A stretch of 59,295 nt of DNA from Clostridia bacterium (GCA_017467865.1 JAFUKG010000041.1:1-59295), one strand, 5' to 3'; numbered from the stretch's first letter, positions 50,968-59,295 are shown. Translations and numbers: made by a program. Notes: generated by a model not told the origin, from the letters alone.

Positions 50968-52131
50968 TCAATAACACTCTTTCAATATTTCGTATATCTC
51001 TTCATTGGTAACTGCTTTATATCCACCGCCCTCGGCGATAGAAAAGGCAATGTCTCTCAGCATTTCCTCGGTTGCACCTATGTCACGGAGCTTTGTGGGG
51101 ATACCCATTTCAACGATAAAATCTGCCATTTTCTGAATACCCTCTTGGGCAATCTCTTCCTTGGTTTTGCCTTTTGCATCTACGTTCCAGACATTCAAGG
51201 CAAATCTTACAAATTTATCAATTCCGTAAGAGTATATATGCTTATAGTAAGGAATTGACACTATGGCAAGTCCAACACCGTGAGGACAGTCGGTGTATGC
51301 CCCCACCTGATGCTCGATGCCGTGTACCTCCCAATCCTGAGTTTTAGAAAGCCCCGTTATCTTATTAAGACCCATGGTAGCGCACCACATAATATTACTT
51401 CTCGCCTCATAATCAAGGGGGTCAACGAGTGCTTTTCGGGTGCTTGTTATAAGAGACTTCATAATGCCCTCAATAATATAGTCGGTGGTATTATCGTCCT
51501 CTCCCGAAAAATACTGCTCGCACAGATGTGACATTACGTCAAAAACACCGCTGACCATCTGAATTTTGGGAACAGAATAGGTATATTCGGGGTTGAGTAT
51601 AGAAAACCTCGGGTTTACCTCGGAGCAGAAAACTCTGCCCTCTTTTTTCATCTTTGCTTCGTGAGTAATAACCGAGCCTGCATTCATTTCGGAAGCAGTT
51701 CCCGCCATAGTGAGAATTGATGCAACAGGCACAATTTTATTGTCAAGCCTTTCAAACCGCTCCCAATACTTTTCAAAGGGGTCTTCCTCACAGTATGCCG
51801 ACACCGAAATGCCTTTTGACACGTCGATAACAGAGCCTCCGCCTACTGCAAGAATAAGGTCGATATTGTTTTCACGGACAAGCCTTGCTCCCTCCATCAT
51901 CTGATTATAGGTGGGATTTGACTTGATACCCGACAGCTCTGTCACCTTCTTACCGGTGCTTTCAAGGGCGTTTATGACCTTGTCATAAAGTCCTATCTTT
52001 TTAATAGATGCTTTTCCATAAACAAGGAGAACGTTCTCCCCGTAGTTTTTAAGCTCCTTTTCAAGGCTATCAAGAGCATTCTTACCAAAGTATATTTTGG
52101 TTGGATTGTAAAATTCAAAATCGTATATCAT
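50968..52131 (-). CDS. Iron-containing alcohol dehydrogenase (BDH-like)
   Basis: A 387-residue group III dehydrogenase. NAD(P) binding: VGGGSVIDVSKG; metal His residues: HLCEQYF, GIEHQVGAYTDCPHGVGLAI. Length and motifs fit the butanol dehydrogenase (BdhA/YqhD) branch, which reduces aldehydes with NADPH. AGGGAG precedes ATG 52131. It lies 10 bases after dsdA. Which aldehyde it handles is unknown. Confidence 0.92.
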   Translation of the reverse strand: MIYDFEFYNPTKIYFGKNALDSLEKELKNYGENVLLVYGKASIKKIGLYDKVINALESTGKKVTELSGIKSNPTYNQMMEGARLVRENNIDLILAVGGGSVIDVSKGISVSAYCEEDPFEKYWERFERLDNKIVPVASILTMAGTASEMNAGSVITHEAKMKKEGRVFCSEVNPRFSILNPEYTYSVPKIQMVSGVFDVMSHLCEQYFSGEDDNTTDYIIEGIMKSLITSTRKALVDPLDYEARSNIMWCATMGLNKITGLSKTQDWEVHGIEHQVGAYTDCPHGVGLAIVSIPYYKHIYSYGIDKFVRFALNVWNVDAKGKTKEEIAQEGIQKMADFIVEMGIPTKLRDIGATEEMLRDIAFSIAEGGGYKAVTNEEIYEILKECY

Positions 52132-52141
52132 ATTTTTCTCC

Positions 52142-53398
52142 CTACATTACACCTATCTTTTTCCACTCGTCATCGGGAACGAGGCTTCCTCCCGTCAACC
52201 AAACAAGGTGGGTGGCGTTTTCAGAGTGAGGAATTTTTCCCACTCCCCCTAATGCTACGCAAGAAGATGGCTCCGCTTTTATTCCCGAGGTGCCATATAG
52301 CAGTCTTGACAGGGCGAGACTGTGCTCGTCTTCAATGGTAAAGCATCCGTCAAGCATTCCTTTCATTACGTTGTACGCCAAAATTGACGGGCTTGAGCAC
52401 GCCAACCCGTCGGCAACAGTGCCATTGCCAAGTCCTATATCGTAAACGCTGACGTCACCCTCACCTTTCGCCATAGCAAGAGCCATGCAGGGCATTTCGG
52501 TGGGCTCACCGAAATAGCAATACACGTTATCTCCAAAAAACTTCTTGAGACCAAAGGTTATACCGCCGGGTCCGCCGCCGACACCGCAAGGAAGATATAC
52601 TATGAGAGGGTGCTCAACGTCCACCGTAACGCCCTTGTCATTCAGTTGCTCTACCAAGGTTTTATAGGCTGCCGAATAACCCAAGAACAGCTCCTTTGAG
52701 TCCTCATCGTCGATAAAGTAGGTATTACTGTCCTTTGCGGCTTCACTGCGGGCAAGCTTCAGGGCTGAGGTGTAATCGCCCTTGAATTCCACTACCTTTA
52801 CCCCTGCTTTTTTGAGCATATTTTTCTTCCATTCCTTTGCTTCCTCGGACATATACACAGTCACGTCAAAGCCGAGAGTTTTTCCCGAAAGACCTATGCT
52901 CATGCCAAGGTTTCCCGTTGAACCCACGGAGATTTTGTATTTTGAAAACAGCTTTTTAAATTCGGGGGTGTTCAATATTTCGTAGTTGTCACTTATTTTA
53001 AGCATTCCGCTTTTCAGGGCAATATCCTCGGCATGCTTGAAAACTGTGTATATTCCCCCTCTTGCCTTGAGAGAACCGCATACCGCCAAAGAATCGTCAC
53101 GCTTTACGTAAAGGTCGCCTTGTATATCTGCACTGAGTGTTTTTTTCGTTTCGTTTATAAGCTGAATGGGAGAGTCTATAATTCCGCCCGTGGCTTTAGT
53201 TTCGGGGAAAGCCGATTGAACGTAAGATGAAAAGCGCTTCAGTCTTTCCCATGCATCGTCAATATCCTCTTGTGTCAAAATTTGGGTGTCAGCCACTTTA
53301 TTGCAAAGGAAAAAGACTTCTTTACCCTCACTCATACTATCTATTATTTTTTTCATTGCTGTTATTTCTCCTTTTATTAATTTGTCTTGCAAGCTCAT
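52142..53398 (-). CDS. dsdA: D-serine ammonia-lyase
   Basis: A fold-type II PLP enzyme, 418 residues, close to the ~440 of DsdA. PLP lysine in GSLKARGGIYTV, AFPETKATGGIIDS, phosphate loop GSTGNLGMSIG, CGVGGGPGGITFG and a C-terminal SCVALGG. It turns D-serine into pyruvate and ammonia. Start choice is uncertain. ATG 53398 keeps the family's N-terminal helix but has only a weak GGGTG. ATG 53356 is preceded by a strong AAAGGAG, and a TATAAT sits at 53397-53402, which would make the shorter form (404 residues) the real one. D-serine may come from peptidoglycan or host sources. Confidence 0.9.
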   Translation of the reverse strand: MSLQDKLIKGEITAMKKIIDSMSEGKEVFFLCNKVADTQILTQEDIDDAWERLKRFSSYVQSAFPETKATGGIIDSPIQLINETKKTLSADIQGDLYVKRDDSLAVCGSLKARGGIYTVFKHAEDIALKSGMLKISDNYEILNTPEFKKLFSKYKISVGSTGNLGMSIGLSGKTLGFDVTVYMSEEAKEWKKNMLKKAGVKVVEFKGDYTSALKLARSEAAKDSNTYFIDDEDSKELFLGYSAAYKTLVEQLNDKGVTVDVEHPLIVYLPCGVGGGPGGITFGLKKFFGDNVYCYFGEPTEMPCMALAMAKGEGDVSVYDIGLGNGTVADGLACSSPSILAYNVMKGMLDGCFTIEDEHSLALSRLLYGTSGIKAEPSSCVALGGVGKIPHSENATHLVWLTGGSLVPDDEWKKIGVM

Positions 53399-53523
53399 TA
53401 TATCACCCATTGTCAAAAAAATCCACATAATAGGCAAAAAATAACTTGCATTTTCGGACACTCATGTTAGAATTTTCTTAAAGAAGAGTAAAGTAATAAA
53501 TAATTTTGTTTTCAAGGAAAACC

Positions 53524-53574
53524 TTGACAAAATCCTTTCTTTGTGAGATACTGTTTTTGCAAACATTTTGAAAA
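53524..53574 (+). promoter_or_regulatory. Promoter and operator-like motif of the DeoR gene
   Basis: TTGACA (53524-53529), N17, GATACT (53547-53552). Directly after it lies TTGCAAACATTTTGAAAA (53557-53574), which matches the TTGCAAAYRTTTTGA motif of the two shared promoters at 22969-22986 and 54443-54460. A repressor bound here would block transcription, hence probable autoregulation. Confidence 0.65.
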
Positions 53575-53594
53575 GGTTGTAAGGTGTAGTAATA

Positions 53595-54353
53595 ATGAAG
53601 CTTGACAGAAGAAATCAGATAATAGATATGCTTATGCAGCAGCGAACTGTTAAAAACTCCGAGCTTATGGAGCAGTTCGGCATATCTATTGAAACGGTAA
53701 GACGAGACCTTGAGTATCTTGAACAGCAGGGTTATCTCAGACGTGTTTACGGCGGTGCGGTAGTTAACCTCTCACTTAACAGCGAGCCCGAATATGCCAG
53801 CCGTATAAGTGTGCAGTTTCAAGAAAAATCAGTCATTGCCCGTGAGGCGGTGAAGTTTATTGAGCAAAAGGATTCCATTTATCTGGGAGTAGGTACTACC
53901 GTTCAGTCTATGGTGCAATATCTTAAAAACAAGGTGGAGCTGACTGTTTTCACCAATGCAGTAAGAACTGCCGCAGATTTGAGTGAAAATCTCAACTGTA
54001 CAGTTATTCTGCCCGGCGGAAAGCTGAGAACGAAGGAGCTTACCCTTTCGGGATTTCCTGCGGAAGAGAATTTCTTGAATTTCAACGTAGACAAGGCGTT
54101 TATAGGTATCGGCGGTATTTCGGAAGGCGGGGTTACCGACTTTCACCTTGACGAAGCAAGACTTCACCGTCAGCTTATAAAAAACGCCCGAATGTCCATA
54201 GTGCTTGCAGACTCTTCCAAGCTTGGACTCAGAGCCGTTGTAAACGTTTGTCCCCTTGAGGACATTGACGTTGTCATCACCGATGAGGGAGCGCCCTCTC
54301 AGGTTGTTCGCTCGCTTGAGCAGGCAGGCGTTAAGGTTATCATAGCAAAGTAA
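53595..54353 (+). CDS. DeoR/GlpR family transcriptional regulator
   Basis: A 252-residue DeoR-type repressor. HTH (~1-57): RRNQIIDMLMQQRTVKNSELMEQFGISIETVRRDL is recognisable (landmarks IETVRRDLEYLE, GYLRRVYGGAV). The sensor domain (~75-240) shows the sugar-phosphate-isomerase-like motifs GVGTTVQSM, TNAVRTA, ILPGGKL and FIGIGGIS. Effectors of the family are phosphorylated sugars or glycerol-3-phosphate. It precedes a GlpA-like operon whose promoter carries the same motif as its own, so that operon is the likely target. Confidence 0.9.
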   Translation: MKLDRRNQIIDMLMQQRTVKNSELMEQFGISIETVRRDLEYLEQQGYLRRVYGGAVVNLSLNSEPEYASRISVQFQEKSVIAREAVKFIEQKDSIYLGVGTTVQSMVQYLKNKVELTVFTNAVRTAADLSENLNCTVILPGGKLRTKELTLSGFPAEENFLNFNVDKAFIGIGGISEGGVTDFHLDEARLHRQLIKNARMSIVLADSSKLGLRAVVNVCPLEDIDVVITDEGAPSQVVRSLEQAGVKVIIAK

Positions 54354-54364
54354 AATAAAAGATT

Positions 54365-54404
54365 TAACGCTATCATAAACATAGTTTATGATAGCGTTAT
54401 TTTT
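54365..54404 (+). terminator. Terminator of the DeoR gene
   Basis: A 16-bp perfect stem (54365-54380 with 54384-54399), 3-base loop and T-run. Confidence 0.88.
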
Positions 54405-54425
54405 AATTTCGTCAAAATCTTTTAA

Positions 54426-54486
54426 AAACTTTTGAAAAAGTGTTGCAAATGTTTTGACAATATGTTATAATGTCTTGCAAACATTT
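54426..54486 (+). promoter_or_regulatory. Promoter/operator of the GlpA-like operon, shared 55-bp block
   Basis: TTGCAA (54443-54448), N17, TATAAT (54466-54471). The block 54426-54480 differs at only 2 of 55 positions from the minus-strand block 23003-22949. TTGCAAATGTTTTGAC (54443-54458) overlaps the -35; a second TTGCAAACATTT lies at 54475-54486, just after the -10. Both are likely DeoR-type binding sites. Confidence 0.72.
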
Positions 54487-54528
54487 AAGGCAGGAAACTG
54501 CCAAAACTATTCAATGGAAGGTGTTATG

Positions 54529-55968
54529 ATGCTGAAAACAGATGTTGTTGTTATTGGCGCAGGAGCCGTAGGCAGTGCAGTTGCCAGAGAGCTCAGTAAG
54601 TACAACGTTGACGTCATTGTTGTAGAAAAGAACGAGGACGTAGGCGGAGATGCTTCAAAATCTAACAGTGCAATTATTCACACGGGCTATGATGCAGCCC
54701 CGGGGACTTTAGAGTCACAGCTTGTTGTAGCCGCAAACCCTATGTATGACGATCTTGTAAAGGACCTTGACGTTCCTTTTTCAAGAATAGGAGCAATTCT
54801 GCCTGCTATAACAGATGAGCAGTTTGAGAAGCTTCCCGAAATCAAGGCAAAGGCGTTCAAAAACCACGTGTATGACGTAGAATACAAATCGGGCAAGGAG
54901 CTCCTTGAAATGGAGCCTAACCTCAACCCGGAGGTAAAAGGCGGTTTGTGGATACCCCGAGAGAGTATTATCGACCCCTTCATCTTAGTTCAGGCTCTTT
55001 GTGAGAACGCTCACGACAACGGTGTCCGCTTCCTTCTCAATACAAAGGTTGTGGATATCAAGACTGAAAAGGGCAAGATAAAGAGTGTTGTTACCACAGG
55101 GGAAGAGATTGAAACTACATACGTAATTAACTGTGCAGGTCTATACTGCGATGAGATAGCTGAAATGGTAGGTAAAGCAGAATATAAGGTAGTTGCCCGT
55201 AAGGGTCAGTTCTTCATTCTCGACAAGAACACCTCCTGCCAGGTAGAGCACATTGTTCTTCCCATCCCCACTAAGGTTACCAAGGGCAAGCTTATGTGCC
55301 CCACAATTCACGGAAATATGCTTGTAGGACCAACAGCCGAGGATCAGGACTCCAAGGTTGACAAGTCAACCTCGGCAGAAGGACTTCAGAGTATCACCAA
55401 TGACGTTAAGAACCTTGTTCCGGGCGTTAACGTAAGAGATACCATCACACAGTATTCGGGTCTTCGTCCCAACCGTAATCCCGAGGGACTTAACTTCGAT
55501 ATGTGGGACGACCTTGAGGGCTACGTAAATCTTTCGGGTGTACGCTCCACAGGTCTTACCCTCTCTGTTTCGATGGGCAAATACGTAGTTGAACAGCTTC
55601 TCAACCACGGTGCAGGCTTCAAGCTTAAAGATAACTTCATAAAGAAGCGCCGCGGTATCGTTAAGTTCAGCGAATGTACCATCGAGGAGCAGGATGCTCT
55701 CATTCGTGAAAATCCCCTTTACGGAAACGTTATCTGCCGTTGTGAGACGATTACCGAGGCAGAAATTCTCGATGCTATCCACCGTCCTCTCGGTGCAAGA
55801 AGCGTTGATGCCGTTAAGCGCCGTGTACGTGCAGGTATGGGCAGATGTCAAGGCGGATTCTGCGGTCCTAAGGTAATAGAAATACTTGCCCGTGAGTTAG
55901 GAGTCTCTCCCACAGAAATCAACAAGAATAACGACGGTTCATATATGGTAACCGGAAGCACTCGTTAA
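54529..55968 (+). CDS. GlpA-like FAD-dependent oxidoreductase with BFD-type [2Fe-2S] domain
   Basis: A 479-residue DAO-fold flavoprotein: FAD loop VVVIGAGAVGSAVAREL at the N-terminus, SNSAIIHTGYDA, and a C-terminal BFD-like iron-sulphur domain (~395-450) with CRCETITEAE and GRCQGGFCGPK. This build is that of anaerobic glycerol-3-phosphate dehydrogenase GlpA and its clostridial relatives. I use ATG 54529 (GGAAGG 5-7 bases upstream) in place of upstream in-frame starts that fall within the promoter. It probably oxidises G3P or a related 2-hydroxy substrate. No glycerol kinase or facilitator gene is adjacent. Confidence 0.85.
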   Translation: MLKTDVVVIGAGAVGSAVARELSKYNVDVIVVEKNEDVGGDASKSNSAIIHTGYDAAPGTLESQLVVAANPMYDDLVKDLDVPFSRIGAILPAITDEQFEKLPEIKAKAFKNHVYDVEYKSGKELLEMEPNLNPEVKGGLWIPRESIIDPFILVQALCENAHDNGVRFLLNTKVVDIKTEKGKIKSVVTTGEEIETTYVINCAGLYCDEIAEMVGKAEYKVVARKGQFFILDKNTSCQVEHIVLPIPTKVTKGKLMCPTIHGNMLVGPTAEDQDSKVDKSTSAEGLQSITNDVKNLVPGVNVRDTITQYSGLRPNRNPEGLNFDMWDDLEGYVNLSGVRSTGLTLSVSMGKYVVEQLLNHGAGFKLKDNFIKKRRGIVKFSECTIEEQDALIRENPLYGNVICRCETITEAEILDAIHRPLGARSVDAVKRRVRAGMGRCQGGFCGPKVIEILARELGVSPTEINKNNDGSYMVTGSTR

Positions 55969-55987
55969 GGGCAGGAGGTAATTTACT

Positions 55988-57253
55988 ATGAATAAAGTTT
56001 TATGTGACGTTGCCATAATCGGCGGCGGACCTGCAGGTCTTGCTGCTGCAGTTGCGGCAAAGGAAGAAGGCGCAAAAAAGGTTCTTATCTTAGAGCGAGA
56101 CAATGCTCTCGGCGGAATTCTTCAACAATGTATTCATCCCGGCTTCGGTCTTACCCGTTTCGGTGAAGAGCTTACAGGCCCCGAATACTACGGAAGATTT
56201 GTAGAAAAGGCAAAGAAGTCAGGCGTCGAATATATGCTGAACTCCATGGTTCTTCAGGTAAATCATGAAGCAAGTGAAGTAATATGTGCAAGCAGTGAGT
56301 ACGGACTTACCGCCGTTAAGGCAGGAAGTATTGTTCTTGCTATGGGCTGCCGTGAGCGTACCCGTGCAGGTATCATGGTGCCGGGCACACGTCCTGCAGG
56401 TCTTTACACCGCAGGCTCGGCACAGCGTCTTATCAACCGCCAGAATATCATGGTAGGTAAAAAGGTAGTTATTCTCGGCTCGGGTGACATCGGTATGATA
56501 ATGGCACGCCGTATGACCCTTGAAGGTGCCAAGGTTGTTATGGTGGTTGAGCTTATGGACTACCTTGCAGGTCTTACACGTAACAGAGTTCAATGTCTTG
56601 ACGATTTCGGAATTCCCTTGAAGCTTGCTCACACCATTACACGAATTGAAGGTAACGAGCGTGTTACAGGTGTGTGGGTAGCTCCCGTTGACGAAAAGAA
56701 ACAGCCCCTGAGTGACAAGGCTGAATTTGTAGAGTGCGACACAGTTCTCTTCTCGGTAGGACTTCTTCCCGAAAACGAGCTTACCCGCAAGGCGGGAATA
56801 AAGATAAATCCCGTTACCAACGGTCCCGAGGTCAACCAGTACATGCAGACCTCTGCTCCCTCGGTATTTGCCTGCGGAAACGTAGTTCACGTAAACGACC
56901 TTGTAGACAACGTAAGCGAAGAAAGTGCAACCGCGGGTAAATATGCGGCACAGTATGCAATGGGTAAACTTCAGGGTGAACAGAAAACAGTTAACTGTGT
57001 GACAGGAAGAAACGTGCGTTATCTGTGTCCCCACAAGGTTGATGCAAATCAGAAGAACGGCAAGGTAACACTTTACTTCCGTGTGCTTCATCCCGAGGAA
57101 GGCGTTCGTCTCGTCGCAAAATGCGGTGGCGATATAATCGCTTCACACAAGGAATTCCGCGTAAATCCCGGTGAGATGAACCACATTACAATTGAAACCG
57201 ATAAGATTACTTCGGACTCTGTAACAGTTGAAGTTGAAAAGGCGGGTGAGTGA
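55988..57253 (+). CDS. NAD(P)/FAD-dependent oxidoreductase, partner of the GlpA-like protein
   Basis: A 421-residue two-dinucleotide-fold flavoprotein: CDVAIIGGGPAGLAAA (FAD), KKVVILGSGDIGMIMARR (NAD(P)), VFACGNVVHVNDL (FAD end). The motif GGILQQCIHPGFGL is typical of the protein found next to clostridial GlpA and DUF1667. It has no CxxxxC redox pair at the usual place. It likely shuttles electrons between the GlpA-like subunit and NAD(P). It is 19 bases after the GlpA-like gene, with GGAGG before ATG 55988, and one base before DUF1667. Confidence 0.85.
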   Translation: MNKVLCDVAIIGGGPAGLAAAVAAKEEGAKKVLILERDNALGGILQQCIHPGFGLTRFGEELTGPEYYGRFVEKAKKSGVEYMLNSMVLQVNHEASEVICASSEYGLTAVKAGSIVLAMGCRERTRAGIMVPGTRPAGLYTAGSAQRLINRQNIMVGKKVVILGSGDIGMIMARRMTLEGAKVVMVVELMDYLAGLTRNRVQCLDDFGIPLKLAHTITRIEGNERVTGVWVAPVDEKKQPLSDKAEFVECDTVLFSVGLLPENELTRKAGIKINPVTNGPEVNQYMQTSAPSVFACGNVVHVNDLVDNVSEESATAGKYAAQYAMGKLQGEQKTVNCVTGRNVRYLCPHKVDANQKNGKVTLYFRVLHPEEGVRLVAKCGGDIIASHKEFRVNPGEMNHITIETDKITSDSVTVEVEKAGE

Positions 57254-57254
57254 G

Positions 57255-57611
57255 ATGAAAAAGGAAATTATTTGTACAGTTTGCCCCAGAGGCTGTCATA
57301 TTCAAGTTGAGGGCGAAGGAGATAACGTAATAAGCGTTGAGGGTAATGCTTGTAAGAGGGGCTTTACCTATGCGTCGGCAGAATTTTCACATCCCGTGCG
57401 CATTTTAACCACTACCGTTAAGATAAAGGGGGCGTCACACGACCTGCTCCCCGTACGCTCTCAGAGTCCCCTGCCAAAAGAAAAGCTCTTTGAGTGTATG
57501 GATATTATCCGCGGGGCTGAAGCTACCCTTCCCGTTAAGTGCGGTGACGTTATAATCCCCGATATTGCTTCTACGGGCATTAACATTGTTGCAACAAAAA
57601 ACATAGACTAA
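57255..57611 (+). CDS. DUF1667 protein
   Basis: A 118-residue protein starting at ATG 57255 (an upstream in-frame start overlaps the preceding gene). It has the DUF1667 Cys motifs: CTVCPRGCHIQVE and GNACKRGFTYA, i.e. four Cys residues likely to hold a metal or Fe-S centre, then LPVRSQSPLPK and LPVKCGDVI. DUF1667 nearly always follows the GlpA/GlpB-like pair in Clostridia and is presumed an electron-transfer or assembly partner. Function is unproven. Confidence 0.88.
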   Translation: MKKEIICTVCPRGCHIQVEGEGDNVISVEGNACKRGFTYASAEFSHPVRILTTTVKIKGASHDLLPVRSQSPLPKEKLFECMDIIRGAEATLPVKCGDVIIPDIASTGINIVATKNID

Positions 57612-57648
57612 GCTTTTCTGCCCCGACACCCTGTCGGGGCAAAAGGCT
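57611..57648 (+). other. Strong hairpin between DUF1667 and the M81 gene
   Basis: GCCCCGACA (57620-57628) pairs with TGTCGGGGC (57632-57640), extended by AGCTTTT/AAAAGGCT with one bulge. No T-run follows on the plus strand. It may be a partial terminator or processing site that lowers expression of the downstream genes. Confidence 0.5.
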
Positions 57649-57662
57649 TATGTGAGGTTAAT

Positions 57663-59153
57663 ATGAAAAAAATACTTATATGTGAGTTTCATCAGGAAAC
57701 AAATACGTTTAATCCCGTTACGGCAACCAAAGAGTATTTCAATGCAGGCGGTGCCTTTGAAGGGGAGGACGTATTCAAGGCAAAAATGTCTTACCCTTGC
57801 GAAATCAGCGGTGCGGTCAACGTATTCAGGGAAAACGGATATGAAGTAATTCCTACAATATTCATGGTAGCCCCTTCGGGCGGAAAGGTAGATGACGCTC
57901 TCTTTAATCATCTTAAGGAAAGAATTACTTATCATATTGAAAATTCGGGAGAGTTTGACGCAGTATACGCAGGTCTTCACGGAGCAACCTGCACGGAAAG
58001 CGATGATGACGCTTGCGGAAGCTTTGCAGAGCTTCTTAGAACTCTTGTTAAGGACAAGCCCATTGCAGTTTCCTTTGACCTTCATGCCAACGTTACCGAA
58101 AAAACGTTCAAGAGCGTTGACGTGGTGTGCGGATATCAGTCATATCCTCACGTGGATATGTATGAAACGGGTAGAAGAACGGCTGCCCTTCTATTGAAAA
58201 CTCTATCAGGCGAAAAGCTTACTATGACTACCGTTAACGTTCCTATTCTCATCCCTCCTGCAGGATATTCCAACCTTGAAGGTCCCTTCAAGGAGGTAAT
58301 TGACTGCGGAAAGGCTATGATAGAAAAGGGAGAAGTTTTAGACTTCACGGTGTTCCCCGTTCAGCCCTGGCTGGATATCGAAAATATATCAAGCACCGTT
58401 GTAACAATAAGCAGCAAGGAAACCTGCGAAAATGCAAAGAGACTTGCTGAAATGCTCTTTGACCTAAGAGGGGACGTTATGCCTAAGCTTTACTCGGTAG
58501 ATGATATTATTGATATTGCAGAGGAAAACAAGAGCGGTATGCCCGTAATCGCTGCCGACTCGGCAGACTCGCCCAACGGCGGTGCCGTAGGTGACAGTCC
58601 CTACGTGGCAATGAAGCTTATTGAACGAAAGAGCAAACTTCGTGCAGGTATCTACGTGGTTGATGAAAAGAGCGTAGAAAAGGCATTTAAAATGGGAGTG
58701 GGTGCTGTCGGTGAATTTACTGTCGGCGCAGGATATACCCCCGGCATACCCGGTCCGCTGAAGGCAGAGGGCAGGGTTATTTCCCTCCACGACGGCAGTT
58801 TTATAACAGAAGGACCTCAGGAACGAGGAAAAGTGGCTTCTCTCGGTAAAACTGCGGTGGTAAGATTTGGAACAGTTGACGTAATTCTCTGCCATATGGT
58901 TGCAAAGTCAGGCGACCCTCAGGTTTTCCGTCACTTCGGTATTGAGCCTACCCTTTATGACCTTATCGTAGTAAAGGCAAATACGTCCTTTAGAAAGCCT
59001 TATTCTAAATTCAGTAATTTAATATACGTGGCTGACACCCCTGGCGCAGGCTCATCTAACTTAAAGCTTCTTAAGTGGAATAAGCTTCCCGAAGGGATTT
59101 ATCCCTTTGACCTGCCAGAGGAATATAAAATATCAGAAACAAAAGTTTGGTAA
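57663..59153 (+). CDS. M81 family metallopeptidase (MlrC-like)
   Basis: A 496-residue MlrC/DUF1485 protein: N-terminal domain with ICEFHQETNTFNP, GLHGATC, SFDLHANVT and SYPHVDMYETGRR (metal residues), and a C-terminal MlrC domain (~300-490, DSADSPNGGAVGDSP). MlrC was named for degrading microcystin peptides; most homologues have unknown substrates, perhaps cyclic or modified peptides or amides. It lies 51 bases after DUF1667, separated by a hairpin, and 15 bases before a CofE-like gene. A creatininase-type amidase lies 7 kb away on the other strand. Confidence 0.88.
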   Translation: MKKILICEFHQETNTFNPVTATKEYFNAGGAFEGEDVFKAKMSYPCEISGAVNVFRENGYEVIPTIFMVAPSGGKVDDALFNHLKERITYHIENSGEFDAVYAGLHGATCTESDDDACGSFAELLRTLVKDKPIAVSFDLHANVTEKTFKSVDVVCGYQSYPHVDMYETGRRTAALLLKTLSGEKLTMTTVNVPILIPPAGYSNLEGPFKEVIDCGKAMIEKGEVLDFTVFPVQPWLDIENISSTVVTISSKETCENAKRLAEMLFDLRGDVMPKLYSVDDIIDIAEENKSGMPVIAADSADSPNGGAVGDSPYVAMKLIERKSKLRAGIYVVDEKSVEKAFKMGVGAVGEFTVGAGYTPGIPGPLKAEGRVISLHDGSFITEGPQERGKVASLGKTAVVRFGTVDVILCHMVAKSGDPQVFRHFGIEPTLYDLIVVKANTSFRKPYSKFSNLIYVADTPGAGSSNLKLLKWNKLPEGIYPFDLPEEYKISETKVW

Positions 59154-59168
59154 AAAGGAGTGTATAAT

Positions 59169-59295
59169 ATGAGCCGAATGATCGGTACAGTATCCATGGG
59201 ACTGAGAGCCCCTATAATAAGAGACGGAGAAAACCTTGCAGAGATAGTTGTAAACTGCATAAGCGAGGCAGTAGATAACGGTGACTTTAAGGTAA
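59169..59295 (+). CDS. Coenzyme F420-0:L-glutamate ligase-like protein, N-terminal part
   Basis: Starts at ATG 59169 behind AAAAAGGAG and runs off the window. The 42 visible residues (IGTVSMGLRAPIIRDGENLA, then a valine-rich helix) fit the start of clostridial proteins annotated as F420-0:gamma-glutamyl ligase-like (CofE domain). These organisms usually do not make F420, so the true substrate is probably another acceptor that receives glutamate. It is co-transcribed with the M81 gene. Confidence 0.7.
   Translation, partial: MSRMIGTVSMGLRAPIIRDGENLAEIVVNCISEAVDNGDFKV

Noticed and set aside
56219..57091. 290-residue open frame on the minus strand
   Set aside because: Lies fully inside the well-supported flavoprotein gene on the plus strand, has no ribosome site, and its Cys/His/Tyr-rich composition is that of an antisense shadow.
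57611..57648. Full intrinsic terminator after DUF1667
   Set aside because: A strong stem but no T-run on the plus strand, and the M81 gene follows within 15 bases of the stem, so it is listed only as a hairpin.

Overview
The window looks like a chromosomal segment of a gut-dwelling, low- to mid-GC Firmicute of the class Clostridia (Oscillospirales or Christensenellales type). The evidence is TTG/GTG starts behind strong AGGAGG ribosome sites, consensus TTGACA/TATAAT promoters, a SPOCS/LysM spore-envelope protein, an LiaF-like protein, a YtrA-type GntR regulator, a bile-salt-hydrolase-family enzyme, a PTS with HPr and EI, and several copies of dispersed short intergenic palindromes. No rRNA, tRNA or CRISPR array is visible. 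Assignments rest on motifs and family knowledge only; no database was searched.

Layout. 1-1595: end of an M20 dipeptidase and an aminotransferase. 1633-10193 (minus): a giant cyclic beta-1,2-glucan synthase-like protein followed by a spore-envelope protein. 10353-18170: a compact, apparently intact phage structural cassette (58-aa membrane protein, P22-like portal, adaptor, beta-propeller tail factor, scaffold, capsid, glycine-rich fibre, M15 endolysin, repeat-bearing coiled coil) with one promoter and one terminator, but no terminase, integrase or replication gene. 18180-21148: GntR/ABC efflux operon with a YtrA-type operator. 21185-27020: a secreted phosphoesterase divergent from a self-contained PTS operon (IICBA, HPr, EI). 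28051-31359: two GT8 glycosyltransferases and two PlsC-like acyltransferases, translationally coupled. 31376-32643: DAHP synthase behind a Phe/Tyr-rich leader peptide and mutually exclusive antiterminator/terminator. 32782-38089: YgjV-like protein, bile salt hydrolase family enzyme, frameshifted HTH gene, and an AraC/GH31 pair. 38298-44253: ion-transport block (DUF1538 + PII-like, TIGR04076, KtrB, KtrA, CPA2 antiporter). 44409-49747: metallo-hydrolase, LiaF/DUF4097 envelope-stress-like pair, membrane proteins, WYL regulator. 49764-53398 (minus): creatininase, Fe-alcohol dehydrogenase, D-serine dehydratase. 53524-59295: DeoR regulator and a GlpA/GlpB-like/DUF1667 oxidoreductase operon running into an M81 peptidase and a CofE-like gene.

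Functional links. The two most notable signals are (i) the aromatic-amino-acid leader-peptide attenuator in front of DAHP synthase, for which every element of classical ribosome-mediated attenuation can be read from the sequence, and (ii) the terminase-less podovirus-like particle cassette. A third is a 55-bp promoter/operator present in nearly identical form (2 mismatches) in front of the phosphoesterase gene and of the GlpA-like operon 31 kb away, with a related motif at the DeoR gene's own promoter. This suggests a small DeoR regulon.
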